NCBI GenBank assembly: GCA_023380995.1
Contig: JAMCTD010000061.1
Location: 1 to 9,373, forward strand
From: Patescibacteria group bacterium
Lineage (GTDB): Bacteria > Patescibacteria > Microgenomatia > Daviesbacterales > UBA10151
Length of the DNA: 9,373 nt
Direction: 5' to 3'
The number at the start of each line of letters is the position of its first letter. Position 1 is the stretch's first letter. Positions 1 through 6,273 of this stretch are shown in pieces. The notes under the pieces are model-generated. The model was given only the letters and a program-made list of their open reading frames with translations. It made no database searches and had not been told where the DNA came from. The position numbers were made by a program, and so were the translations under genes.

Positions 1-240
1 AGATTTTTGGTACAATGCAAACATGGAATTTATATCTTCTGCTACCTCTTTGGGAGTCCCAGCTGCCCACCATCTTGTTTTGCCTATGGTTTTTCCTTCC
101 TTAATCTTAAATCCTAAATCAGTAAGTATTTTCTTTCCCCGTTCATAATTTTCCTTAAAAGAAGGGAGCACTGGCAAAGAAGAGGCCACAATCCCAATGG
201 TATCCCCTATATTTAATTTTTTGGGTTTAACAATTTTCAT
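1..240 (-). CDS. S66-family LD-carboxypeptidase-like protein, N-terminal part, cut by window edge
   Basis: Translation from ATG at 240 leftward gives 80 codons open to the window edge, starting MKIVKPKKLNIGDTIGIVAS. The pattern 'KP-L--GDTIGIVA-S-P' followed by 'NYERGKKILTDLGFKIKEGK' and 'AGTPKEVAEDINSMF' is the N-terminal signature of peptidase family S66 (LdcA / MccF). These serine peptidases either trim L,D-linked tetrapeptides from peptidoglycan or cleave microcin C-type toxins. The catalytic Ser, Glu and His lie beyond this part, so activity cannot be judged. S66 proteins are about 300 residues, so roughly three quarters is missing. No signal peptide is visible, which suggests a cytoplasmic enzyme. 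The gene has its own promoter and lies 86 bp downstream of the DUF3467 gene on the same strand. The last codons (LYQKS, at 1-15) do not resemble the family's usual continuation and lie in an inverted copy of the gene's promoter, so the edge may be an assembly artefact. Confidence 0.75.
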   Translation of the reverse strand, partial: MKIVKPKKLNIGDTIGIVASSLPVLPSFKENYERGKKILTDLGFKIKEGKTIGKTRWWAAGTPKEVAEDINSMFALYQKS

Positions 241-246
241 ATTTGC

Positions 247-255
247 ATTGTACCA
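247..255 (-). promoter_or_regulatory. Extended -10 promoter of the S66-like gene
   Basis: The minus strand reads TGG-TACAAT and then 6 nt (GCAAAT) to ATG at 240. There is no -35-like hexamer at the usual distance and no room for a ribosome binding site. Transcription should start at or next to the A of ATG, giving a leaderless mRNA. Confidence 0.65.
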
Positions 256-326
256 AAAATCTTGCCACATTCACGTTATGTAAACATAGCAAGATTTAAA
301 ATAGTTACATGTATGACAAAGCTCAC

Positions 327-614
327 TTAGGCTTTTGCCACCACCCTACCCATAGTAAAATCTTCCTCCTCCAATTTTTGCTTCATCACTGCCACCATTG
401 CCCTGGCATGTTCTTTGGACATCCCTATTCTGCTGACAACTGTTTGCTGTTGGTTGTTTGGACCTACTGTTTGAGCGAAATCCAAAACAATACCAAAGGG
501 TCCCGGGTGAATAAACATGGAATCAGAATATAAAATTTTAATATCTTGCGGTATGTTAACCTGTACCTGAGCCTCTGGACGGCTTTGTGGTTTTATATCT
601 TTGTCTTTAGCCAT
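327..614 (-). CDS. DUF3467 family protein
   Basis: This is a 95-residue protein. After a polar N-terminal tail (residues 1-20) the core reads 'DIKILYSDSMFIHPGPFGIVLDF' (about 24-46), a short Q-rich turn, then 'TVVSRIGMSKEHARAMVAVM' (58-77). This is the DUF3467 pattern: a strand carrying Y-S-(D/N), then a strand ending LDF, then V-R-x-x-MS-x-x-HA and a final amphipathic helix. Length and order fit the whole family, and no signal peptide or membrane segment is present. The function of DUF3467 is unknown to me; it is a small soluble domain found in many bacteria. The gene starts 4 bp after the stop of the GrpB-like gene and has a strong Shine-Dalgarno sequence inside the end of that gene, so the two form an operon and are translated together. 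Confidence 0.8.
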   Translation of the reverse strand: MAKDKDIKPQSRPEAQVQVNIPQDIKILYSDSMFIHPGPFGIVLDFAQTVGPNNQQQTVVSRIGMSKEHARAMVAVMKQKLEEEDFTMGRVVAKA

Positions 615-618
615 TTTT

Positions 619-1148
619 TCACCTCCCCTCTTTTTTGTCTTTTTTTAAAGCTTTTTCAACCATGTCATCTATTAAAGGACATTTAATCTGCATATATACT
701 TCCCTATTTTCATTGTTTTTTTGGGTACCAAATTTTTTAATTTCTGCGTATTTTTTCACTTCTTTTGGGTGAGTTCGTAAATAATTCCTAAACACAATTA
801 CATTGTCCCACTCCCTGCTTCCTTTGAAAATCAAATGCACATGATATGTTCTAAGTTTGTTATCCTCATCTTTTAATAAAATTTTATGGAATAACCGTTC
901 CTTAGACCCACCTTTAGGACTAAATTCATAACCAATTTCTGCAGTTTCTTTGATATAACTTTAAGGTTTTTCTTATCTGTTGCAATACAAATATCAATTA
1001 TACCCTTGCCACCCAAACTAGGGACTGCTGTACTGCCAATATGTTCAATCAGATCACTCTTGCCTAAAACTTTCCTAATCCTTTCTCTCTCTTTCTCAAA
1101 AAGCTTTGGAAAATTTATATCATAAGGTCTAAAAACATACTTTTTCAT
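619..1148 (-). pseudogene. GrpB/UPF0157 family protein, split by a one-base frameshift
   Basis: Two adjacent frames make one GrpB (UPF0157) protein. The first, from ATG at 1148, gives MKKYVFRPYDINFPKLFEKE, then 'LIEHIGSTAVPSLGGKGIIDICIA', the family's nucleotidyltransferase-like core. It runs out of homology after 'KKLQK' and stops at 873. The other frame continues 'IGYEFSPKGGSKERLFHKI', 'RTYHVHLIF' and 'EWDNVIVFRNYLRTHPKEVK', the typical C-terminal half, ending at 621-619. Adding one A to the A-run at about 936-938 would restore a single reading frame of about 176 residues, the normal family length. No slippery heptamer is visible at the site, so the cause is either true gene decay or a sequencing/assembly indel. 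GrpB proteins have no firmly established cellular role that I can assign here. The upstream TTG at 1163 is not the start, because the -10 box occupies 1155-1160. Confidence 0.8.
620..630 (-). promoter_or_regulatory. Strong Shine-Dalgarno sequence of the DUF3467 gene
   Basis: The minus strand reads GAGGGGAGGTG, ending 5 nt before ATG at 614. It overlaps the last codons and stop (TGA, 621-619) of the upstream GrpB-like gene. It is the only strong ribosome binding site in the window and belongs to an operon-internal gene, in contrast to the leaderless operon-leading genes. Confidence 0.85.
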
Positions 1149-1154
1149 TAAAGT

Positions 1155-1160
1155 ATTATA
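1155..1160 (-). promoter_or_regulatory. -10 box of the grpB-DUF3467 operon
   Basis: Consensus TATAAT on the minus strand lies 6 nt before ATG at 1148 (spacer ACTTTA). The preceding trinucleotide is TTG, so this is not the canonical TGn arrangement seen at the other starts. The region around it (AGATTTTTG, TATAAT) resembles the S66 promoter (AGATTTTTGG, TACAAT). A leaderless mRNA is implied. Confidence 0.6.
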
Positions 1161-1207
1161 CAAAAATCTAATTTTGCATTGATGCAGAGAGCGTTAAGAA
1201 ATTTTCC

Positions 1208-1231
1208 CGCACTTTTGGTTACAAAAGTGTG
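1208..1231 (-). terminator. Hairpin downstream of lepA, possible weak terminator
   Basis: On the minus strand a 10-bp stem (CACACTTTTG / CAAAAGTGCG, one G-U pair) with a 4-nt loop begins 9 nt after the lepA stop and lies before the grpB promoter. The position suits a terminator. However, the stem is followed by GGAAAATTTC rather than a run of T, so intrinsic termination would be inefficient; an mRNA 3'-end stabiliser is an alternative. Confidence 0.4.
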
Positions 1232-1239
1232 AATAAAAA

Positions 1240-3012
1240 TTATGATTTCAAAATACTTAGGAAAGCTTCTTGGGGGATTTCTACTTTACCGATCATTTTC
1301 ATCTTCTTCTTACCTTTTTTCTGTTTTTCCAAAAGCTTTCTCTTGCGGCTGTAATCTCCTCCACCTACAACCTTGCTACCATGCATCAAAACATCTTTCC
1401 TAAAAGGGCTGATTGTTTCCCTGGCAATAATTGTCCCCCCAATAGCAGCCTGCACCGCAATAGCAAAATTTTGCTTAGGGAGTACTTCTTTTAATTTTTC
1501 CACCATTCTTCTCCCAAAACCTTCTGCTTTTGGCCTAAACACAATAGTAGACAGCGCATCCACTTTTTCCCCTGAAACCATAATATCCACCCTTACTGCC
1601 TCCACTTCCCGAAAATCCAGCAGCTCCCAATCAAGAGAAGCAAAACCGGAGGAAACTGACTTTAATCTGTCATAAAAATTACTGACCATCTCAGACAGCG
1701 GCATTTCATAAACCATCTCAACAGCCACCCCAAAATGCTGCATCGTCATAAACTTTCCTCTTTTGTCTTGTACCAATTCCATCACCGGGCCAATGTATGT
1801 TTGCGGTACAAAAATCCTAAGTTTCACCCATGGCTCTTTCAAACCTTTAATATTTTCGCCCTGGGTAAGTTCACTGGGAGAAATAATTGGCTCATCATTT
1901 AATAAATATTCAACAGAAGGGGCAGTAGCTAAAAGATCCACCCCAAATTCCCCTGATAACCTTTCTTGCACCACTTCTGCATGCAAAAGCCCCAAAAATC
2001 CGCACCTAAAACCTGCCCCTAAAGCTTGGGAGTGTTCAGGAATATAGGAAAAAGCAGGATCTGTTAACCTAAATTTTGCCAAAGCTTCCTTCAGTTCAAA
2101 GTACTCATCAGCATCAATTGGAAAAAGGCCCACAAACACCATTGGCAAAACTTGCTTATAGCCTGGCAAGGGTGCAGTGGCAAAATCAACTGCAATAGTG
2201 TCACCTACCCGCACTAAATCCGGCTCTTTAATACCTGTCGCAATATAGCCAATATCCCCACTTTTTAATCCATCATTTGGAGTAAGTTGTGGAGCAAAAA
2301 AGCCTGTTTCCAAAACATGGCCGGAAGCTTTGGTACCCAAAAAAACAATCTGAGCTTGATTGGGAGGAGTTTGCCCTTCCACAATCCTCACTTGAGCAAC
2401 CACCCCTTTGAAAGAATCAAAAAAAGAATCAAAAATTAAAGCCCTAAGCGGTTTTTCCAAATCCTGTTTTGGGGCCGGGACTTTACTGACAATTGTTTCC
2501 AAAAGCTTATCCACACCTTCCCCTGTTTTACCTGAAACCAGTAAAATTTCATCTTCAGAAAAACCAAATGTATCCACCAGCTGCTTTCTTGCTCCGGCAA
2601 CATCTGCATTAGGCAAATCAATTTTATTAATTACCGGAATTAAAGTTAGGTTTTGTTCTAAAGCTGCCAGTCCGTGAGCCAAAGTTTGAGCTTGAATTCC
2701 CTGGGTGGCATCAACCAAAAGAATCGCTCCTTCCACTGCTGCCAAAGCTCTGGAAACCTCGTAGGAAAAATCTACATGGCCAGGAGTATCGATTAAGTTC
2801 AAAGTGTAAGGTTCAAAGTTCAAAGTATAAGATAAACGCACAGGAGCAAGTTTGATGGTAATCCCACGTTCACGCTCTAAAGCCAGCGAGTCTAATAACT
2901 GCGGCTGCATTTTATCTCCGGTAACAGTACCTGTTATTTCCAAAAGCCTGTCTGCTAAGGTAGATTTGCCATGATCCACATGGGCGATAATTGAAAAATT
3001 CCTGATATTCAT
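1240..3012 (-). CDS. lepA: Elongation factor 4 (LepA), ribosome-associated GTPase
   Basis: EF4/LepA is a translational GTPase that binds the ribosome and acts in translation or ribosome assembly under stress. The 590-residue protein is full length (E. coli about 599). All GTPase motifs are present: P-loop AHVDHGKST (10-18), switch I RGITI (49-53), switch II DTPGH (75-79), NKID (129-132) and SGKTG (about 160). Domains II, III and V follow. The LepA-specific C-terminal domain ends with 'RKRKLLEKQKKGKKKMK' and 'VEIPQEAF', a diagnostic signature. The start ATG at 3012 gives the family N-terminus MNIRNFSIIAHVDHGKST and lies 8 nt from a -10 box. The stretch between switch I and switch II (SYTLNFEPYTLNLIDTPGH) is encoded by a heptad-repeat DNA tract. 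The gene is divergent from the MFS gene and has no partner in its own transcription unit within the window. Confidence 0.97.
   Translation of the reverse strand: MNIRNFSIIAHVDHGKSTLADRLLEITGTVTGDKMQPQLLDSLALERERGITIKLAPVRLSYTLNFEPYTLNLIDTPGHVDFSYEVSRALAAVEGAILLVDATQGIQAQTLAHGLAALEQNLTLIPVINKIDLPNADVAGARKQLVDTFGFSEDEILLVSGKTGEGVDKLLETIVSKVPAPKQDLEKPLRALIFDSFFDSFKGVVAQVRIVEGQTPPNQAQIVFLGTKASGHVLETGFFAPQLTPNDGLKSGDIGYIATGIKEPDLVRVGDTIAVDFATAPLPGYKQVLPMVFVGLFPIDADEYFELKEALAKFRLTDPAFSYIPEHSQALGAGFRCGFLGLLHAEVVQERLSGEFGVDLLATAPSVEYLLNDEPIISPSELTQGENIKGLKEPWVKLRIFVPQTYIGPVMELVQDKRGKFMTMQHFGVAVEMVYEMPLSEMVSNFYDRLKSVSSGFASLDWELLDFREVEAVRVDIMVSGEKVDALSTIVFRPKAEGFGRRMVEKLKEVLPKQNFAIAVQAAIGGTIIARETISPFRKDVLMHGSKVVGGGDYSRKRKLLEKQKKGKKKMKMIGKVEIPQEAFLSILKS
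2797..2831 (+). repeat. 35-bp GTTCAAA heptad repeat inside lepA
   Basis: The plus strand reads GTTCAAAGTGTAAG (2797-2810), GTTCAAA (2811-2817) and GTTCAAAGTATAAG (2818-2831). This is five 7-bp units, with the two 14-mers differing at one base. In the lepA frame it encodes the repeated YTLN...YTLN between the GTPase switch I and switch II motifs. The protein is not lengthened there compared with E. coli LepA. Confidence 0.85.
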
Positions 3013-3020
3013 CAGAACGT

Positions 3021-3029
3021 ATTGTAGCA
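3021..3029 (-). promoter_or_regulatory. Extended -10 promoter of lepA
   Basis: The minus strand reads TGC-TACAAT, followed by 8 nt (ACGTTCTG) to ATG at 3012. No Shine-Dalgarno sequence fits between them. It lies in the 38-bp spacer shared with the divergent MFS promoter; the two boxes are only a few base pairs apart. Confidence 0.7.
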
Positions 3030-3034
3030 GGTTT

Positions 3035-3043
3035 TGATATACT
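3035..3043 (+). promoter_or_regulatory. Extended -10 promoter of the MFS gene
   Basis: The plus strand reads TGA-TATACT and then 7 nt (CTTTTAA) to ATG at 3051. A -35 box would have to lie over the lepA promoter and start codon, and none is evident. A leaderless mRNA is implied. Confidence 0.65.
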
Positions 3044-3050
3044 CTTTTAA

Positions 3051-4223
3051 ATGAACAAAAGCTTAAAGGGATTAATGATACTTCATTTTCTAAATGATGG
3101 TGTTAGGACTACCTTTCCAACTCTCCTACCTTTTATCGCCAAAGACTTAAATATTAATTTTTTTAGTATTGGCTTCTTAGGCTCTACCCAATCTTTAGTT
3201 GCCGCAGCTTTGGCTCTACCAGCAGGTTTACTTGCTTCCAGGTTAGGCGGGTTTCACTTCCTGATTATTTTACTAATTTTATATTCTGCTGGAGCTTTAA
3301 CTGCCTCTTTATCCCCTAGTTTACCTTTTATAATTTTTGCCTTCTTTTTAGCAGCTTTCGGATTTGGCATGTTTCATACAGTTAGTTTTTCTTTAGTTGC
3401 TCAACTTTCTAAAAAAGAAGATGTAGGAAAAAATATGGGAGAATTCACCTCTATTGGTGATATCGGCAGAGTGGCTATTCCACCTACTGCTGTGTTCTTA
3501 GTTTCTCTATCAGGCTGGAGACTTTCCATGATAACAGTTGCTTTAATTGGCCTGTCGGCTTTTTTGCTGATCCGTTTTCTTTCACCTAAAAAAGAGGTGC
3601 ATCATTTAATAAATAACTTAAAGCCAGAAACTCCTGCGCAATTTATCGCTCATATTGCAAGATTATTAAAAACAAAATCTCTAAGTCTAACACTGTTGAC
3701 TGCAATTATAGATTCCTTAGCTTCCAGCCCAATTTATCTTTTTTTAACACTTTTATTGTTGTCAAAAGGACTACAAATTACTCAATATGGCATTGTGTCT
3801 GGAGCATTTTTTGTAGGCAGCTTACTAGGCAAATATATTTTAGGCAGACAGGCGCATAAAATAGGTGATATAAAATTGTTTATAATTTCCGAAATAACAA
3901 TGGCTGTAACATTGGTTCTGTTAACTTTTCCTACTAATTTTTTTCTGATTTTAATTTTGTCTTCCTTGCTTGGAATTTTTACCCGAGGCACCACCCCAAT
4001 AATTCAAAGTATGCTATCTAAAACTTCCCATAAGGTGCATTACAATAAAATCTATGCTTTATCTGAGATGTTTATAGGAATAGCAGCAGTAATTAGTGTA
4101 ATCTTAATGGGATTTATTGCTGACCAAGCTAACATTCCAACTGTTTTTTATACTTCTGCAGCTTTAGCTGTTTTAGCTACAATACCAGCTTTATTTCTTT
4201 TAAAGCTAAACAGTCTCAGGTAA
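3051..4223 (+). CDS. Major facilitator superfamily transporter, fosmidomycin-resistance-like
   Basis: A 390-residue, strongly hydrophobic protein with about twelve predicted membrane helices in two halves, split by a polar loop near residues 175-200 ('SPKKEVHHLINNLKPETP'). 'LHFLNDG' in helix 1 (11-17), 'LASRLGG' after helix 2 (61-67) and 'GFGMFHTVSFSLVAQLS' (104-120) resemble the Fsr (fosmidomycin resistance) branch of MFS, which has HF-x-D in helix 1 and GxxxAxFHP-type helix 4. It should be an inner-membrane secondary transporter, probably proton-coupled export, but the substrate cannot be read from the sequence. The length is normal for MFS. Its stop lies 18 bp inside the convergent end of murJ, so no terminator can sit between the two genes. 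Confidence 0.85.
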   Translation: MNKSLKGLMILHFLNDGVRTTFPTLLPFIAKDLNINFFSIGFLGSTQSLVAAALALPAGLLASRLGGFHFLIILLILYSAGALTASLSPSLPFIIFAFFLAAFGFGMFHTVSFSLVAQLSKKEDVGKNMGEFTSIGDIGRVAIPPTAVFLVSLSGWRLSMITVALIGLSAFLLIRFLSPKKEVHHLINNLKPETPAQFIAHIARLLKTKSLSLTLLTAIIDSLASSPIYLFLTLLLLSKGLQITQYGIVSGAFFVGSLLGKYILGRQAHKIGDIKLFIISEITMAVTLVLLTFPTNFFLILILSSLLGIFTRGTTPIIQSMLSKTSHKVHYNKIYALSEMFIGIAAVISVILMGFIADQANIPTVFYTSAALAVLATIPALFLLKLNSLR

Positions 4224-5840
4224 GATCTCTTTAGATTTTAATTTGGTCTGCACACTACCCAATCTTTTGAAAAGCTCAACATAAGTATCAAGCTCCCTCA
4301 CCTTTAAAAACCTCACCAGTATCACATATATAGTTAAGGCAAATATGGAAGAAAGTCCTGTTAAAGCCAGTAAATTTATAGTCCTTGTAGTATCAAAAAT
4401 TACAGCATCTAAAAGTTTTATGGGGATATATAAACAAACTCCCATGATTATTGTTGCCATAAACATTTTTATAAAAGGAACTAACACAGTTTTTAAGTCA
4501 AATTTACCAACTTTAAAATGGAGGGTCCAAAATAGTAAAGTTGCTGAAACTATTGCTGAAATAGAATTGGCAAAACCAATACTCCAAACATCAAGCTTTA
4601 AAACTACGATTGCATACACGCTTAAAACAATATTCAACACCACCACAATTAAAGAAACTATCACCGGAGTTTTCGTATCTTTTAAAGCATAAAAACCTCT
4701 TACCAGAAGAAGGGAGATTGCTTGAGCTACCAAGCCAATGGAAAGAAAAGCCAGTGTTGCACCTGTTAAAACAGTTGCTTCCCAATTAAAACGGGAAGCC
4801 CCAAATACCAACCTGACAACTGGTACCCTGATAACAATTAGGATGGCTGCTGCCGGAAGTGTTAAGAAAAGTATTTGATGTAAGGTAGTGAGGATTGTAA
4901 TTTTGAATTCATCAATTTTCCCCCGGGCTTTTTCAGAAGACAAAACAGGCATGGCAGCTTGAGCTAGCGTTGCCCCAAACAGCCCAATAGGCACTACCTG
5001 TAAATGTTGGGCAAAAGTAAGGTAGGTAACAGATCCAATTGAAGCAAGTGTTGCCAAAGCCAGCCCTACTGTTTCATTAATCTGTTCAGCAGCCAAACCT
5101 ATGGTCCTAATGCTCATAAGCTGCATTATTTCCTTTACCCCGGAATTGAAAAATTTCAAAGGGAACTTAAACCTAAAACCCATTGACCAGATTAAAGGCA
5201 ATTGGACTGAAGCGTGCAAAAAAGCGCCAATTACCACACCATATGCAACACCCATAATCCCAAAGGGCTTGGATAAAAAAGCAATGCCTAAAATAATTCC
5301 TAAGTTATAAAATACGGGCGACAAAGACGGAATAATAAACCTTTGAAAAGATTGGGAAATACCAATAAAAAATGACCCCAAAACTAAAATAACCTGGCCA
5401 AATAAAATAATCCTTGTTAAAGCAGCAACCTGTAACTGTCTTTCTGGTGTAAATCCAGGAGCAATAAAAGTATTGATAATAGGCTGGGCAAAAATATAAA
5501 TTAAGATTGTTATTAAAATAAATATGGCCAAGGAAACATTTAACACTGCCCTGGCCATTTCAAAAGCATCCTCTTTGCCCTTATTTTCCAAATGTTCAGT
5601 GAAAACAGGTATGAAAGCAACAGATAAGGCTCCAAGGATTATTATTTGAAAAATTAAATCAGGCAGCCTGAATGCTGCCCAAAAAATATCTATCTGATTT
5701 GGGGAAAACATGTGGGCAAGCAAACGGTCACGAACTAACCCCAACACCTTAGACAACATCAGCGTTGCCATGATTATGGATGCAGCAGATAAAATTGATG
5801 TTTGCCTGGAATATAGAAGGGAAAATATACTTTTAACCAT
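4206..5840 (-). CDS. murJ: Lipid II flippase MurJ (MviN family)
   Basis: MurJ moves the peptidoglycan precursor lipid II across the cytoplasmic membrane. The 544-residue protein is hydrophobic throughout, in line with the family's 14 helices. Its N-terminal part carries the family motif 'LSKVLGLVRDRLLAHMF' (29-45), then 'DIFWAAFRLPDL' (51-62) and 'LGALSVAFIPVF' (69-80), which match the conserved Arg-rich and AF-LP-L stretches of MviN. A short basic, glutamate-rich cytoplasmic tail closes the protein. MurJ is expected with a peptidoglycan wall, so this cell should make one. The start ATG at 5840 is supported by a -10 box 8 nt away; there is no Shine-Dalgarno sequence. The gene is divergent from rpsT and overlaps the MFS gene by 18 bp at its 3' end. 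Confidence 0.93.
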   Translation of the reverse strand: MVKSIFSLLYSRQTSILSAASIIMATLMLSKVLGLVRDRLLAHMFSPNQIDIFWAAFRLPDLIFQIIILGALSVAFIPVFTEHLENKGKEDAFEMARAVLNVSLAIFILITILIYIFAQPIINTFIAPGFTPERQLQVAALTRIILFGQVILVLGSFFIGISQSFQRFIIPSLSPVFYNLGIILGIAFLSKPFGIMGVAYGVVIGAFLHASVQLPLIWSMGFRFKFPLKFFNSGVKEIMQLMSIRTIGLAAEQINETVGLALATLASIGSVTYLTFAQHLQVVPIGLFGATLAQAAMPVLSSEKARGKIDEFKITILTTLHQILFLTLPAAAILIVIRVPVVRLVFGASRFNWEATVLTGATLAFLSIGLVAQAISLLLVRGFYALKDTKTPVIVSLIVVVLNIVLSVYAIVVLKLDVWSIGFANSISAIVSATLLFWTLHFKVGKFDLKTVLVPFIKMFMATIIMGVCLYIPIKLLDAVIFDTTRTINLLALTGLSSIFALTIYVILVRFLKVRELDTYVELFKRLGSVQTKLKSKEILPETV

Positions 5841-5848
5841 CTATAAGA

Positions 5849-5857
5849 ATATTAGCA
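5849..5857 (-). promoter_or_regulatory. Extended -10 promoter of murJ
   Basis: The minus strand reads TGC-TAATAT, then 8 nt (TCTTATAG) to ATG at 5840. The hexamer is a weaker match than at the other genes, but the TG and the spacing agree with them. A leaderless mRNA is implied. Confidence 0.55.
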
Positions 5858-5924
5858 TTCTGGCTTGCGCAAAGAAAGAAGCTATGTTACTATTCCACCC
5901 ATGCCAATTAGATCAGCAGGTCGC

Positions 5925-5940
5925 ATTGGATGAATCCAAT
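5925..5940. promoter_or_regulatory. 16-bp palindrome upstream of the rpsT -10 box, possible operator
   Basis: ATTGGAT-GA-ATCCAAT has perfect 7-bp arms and a 2-nt centre. It ends 10 bp before the TGA-TATAAT element of rpsT, where the -35 region would be, and lies in the 129-bp murJ-rpsT divergent spacer. It may bind a dimeric regulator of rpsT; no regulator is identified in the window. Confidence 0.35.
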
Positions 5941-5950
5941 AGCGCTCCTC

Positions 5951-5959
5951 TGATATAAT
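5951..5959 (+). promoter_or_regulatory. Extended -10 promoter of rpsT
   Basis: The plus strand reads TGA-TATAAT, a perfect extended -10 consensus, with 10 nt (TGGTAAAAAT) before ATG at 5970. The 5' leader should be about 3-4 nt, too short for a Shine-Dalgarno sequence. This is the strongest promoter by consensus in the window, as expected for a ribosomal protein gene. Confidence 0.75.
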
Positions 5960-5969
5960 TGGTAAAAAT

Positions 5970-6224
5970 ATGCCAATTATTAAATCAGCAATAAAAAAGG
6001 TGCGGAAAGATAAAGTCAGAACAACCCGGAATAAATCCCGGGAAACTGCCTTAAAGTCTGCAGTCAAAAAAGCCAGAGTAAGTAAAACAGCTAAAGATTT
6101 ACAAACTGCTTTTTCTGCTTTAGATAAAGCTGCTAAAGTACACCTAATCCACCCAAATAAGGCTGCCAGGTTAAAATCAAGACTATCAAAAGGCAGCGGC
6201 GCCGTTGCCAAAAAGTCTAAATAA
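5970..6224 (+). CDS. rpsT: 30S ribosomal protein S20
   Basis: An 84-residue, Lys/Arg-rich protein that binds 16S rRNA early in small-subunit assembly. It begins MPIIKSAIKKVRKDKVRTTR, matching the S20 start 'M-NIKSA-KR-R---KR--RN', and carries 'LQTAFSALDKAAKVHLIHPN' (about 44-63) followed by 'KAARLKSRLSK', the family's helix and conserved H-x-NKAARxKSRL motif. The length is usual for S20 (80-90). A three-helix bundle is expected. The leaderless start means that E. coli-style autoregulation by an mRNA leader is unlikely. It lies alone between murJ (divergent) and the pilus block, which has its own promoter 50 bp downstream of its stop. Confidence 0.96.
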   Translation: MPIIKSAIKKVRKDKVRTTRNKSRETALKSAVKKARVSKTAKDLQTAFSALDKAAKVHLIHPNKAARLKSRLSKGSGAVAKKSK

Positions 6225-6273
6225 TCACACCTGCGCTTTATAAAACACAAGCTTTGCTTCTGCCTTCTACCCC

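Larger units (their letters stand above)
1..262. repeat. 25-bp inverted repeat, arms 1-25 and 238-262
   Basis: The reverse complement of 1-25 matches 238-262 at 24 of 25 positions; the only difference is G versus A at 241. The right arm is the promoter and start codon of the S66-like gene (TGGTACAAT, GCAAAT, ATG on the minus strand). The left arm is a copy of it in the opposite orientation, lying inside the coding frame at the window edge. The arms enclose 212 bp. A fold-back assembly join is the simplest explanation. An invertible segment is less likely, because the inward plus-strand frame from ATG at 23 stops after about 42 codons and resembles no protein. Confidence 0.85.

Noticed and set aside
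277..288. Short palindrome TATGT-AA-ACATA upstream of the S66-like promoter
   Set aside because: Five-bp arms in AT-rich DNA are expected by chance and the position does not match a -35 or a typical operator distance.
309..533. 74-codon plus-strand frame over the DUF3467 gene
   Set aside because: The opposite strand carries a recognisable DUF3467 protein with a strong Shine-Dalgarno sequence; this frame has His/Cys-rich low-quality sequence.
1175..1186. Short palindrome TGCAT-TG-ATGCA upstream of the grpB promoter
   Set aside because: Only 5-bp arms and no second copy in the window; too weak to call an operator.
4345..4692. 115-codon plus-strand frame inside murJ
   Set aside because: It lies opposite a clear MurJ coding region and shows no protein-family pattern or promoter.
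5882..6250. 122-codon minus-strand frame over rpsT
   Set aside because: It is antisense to the whole of S20, whose protein matches its family from end to end; the antisense product resembles nothing and is a shadow.
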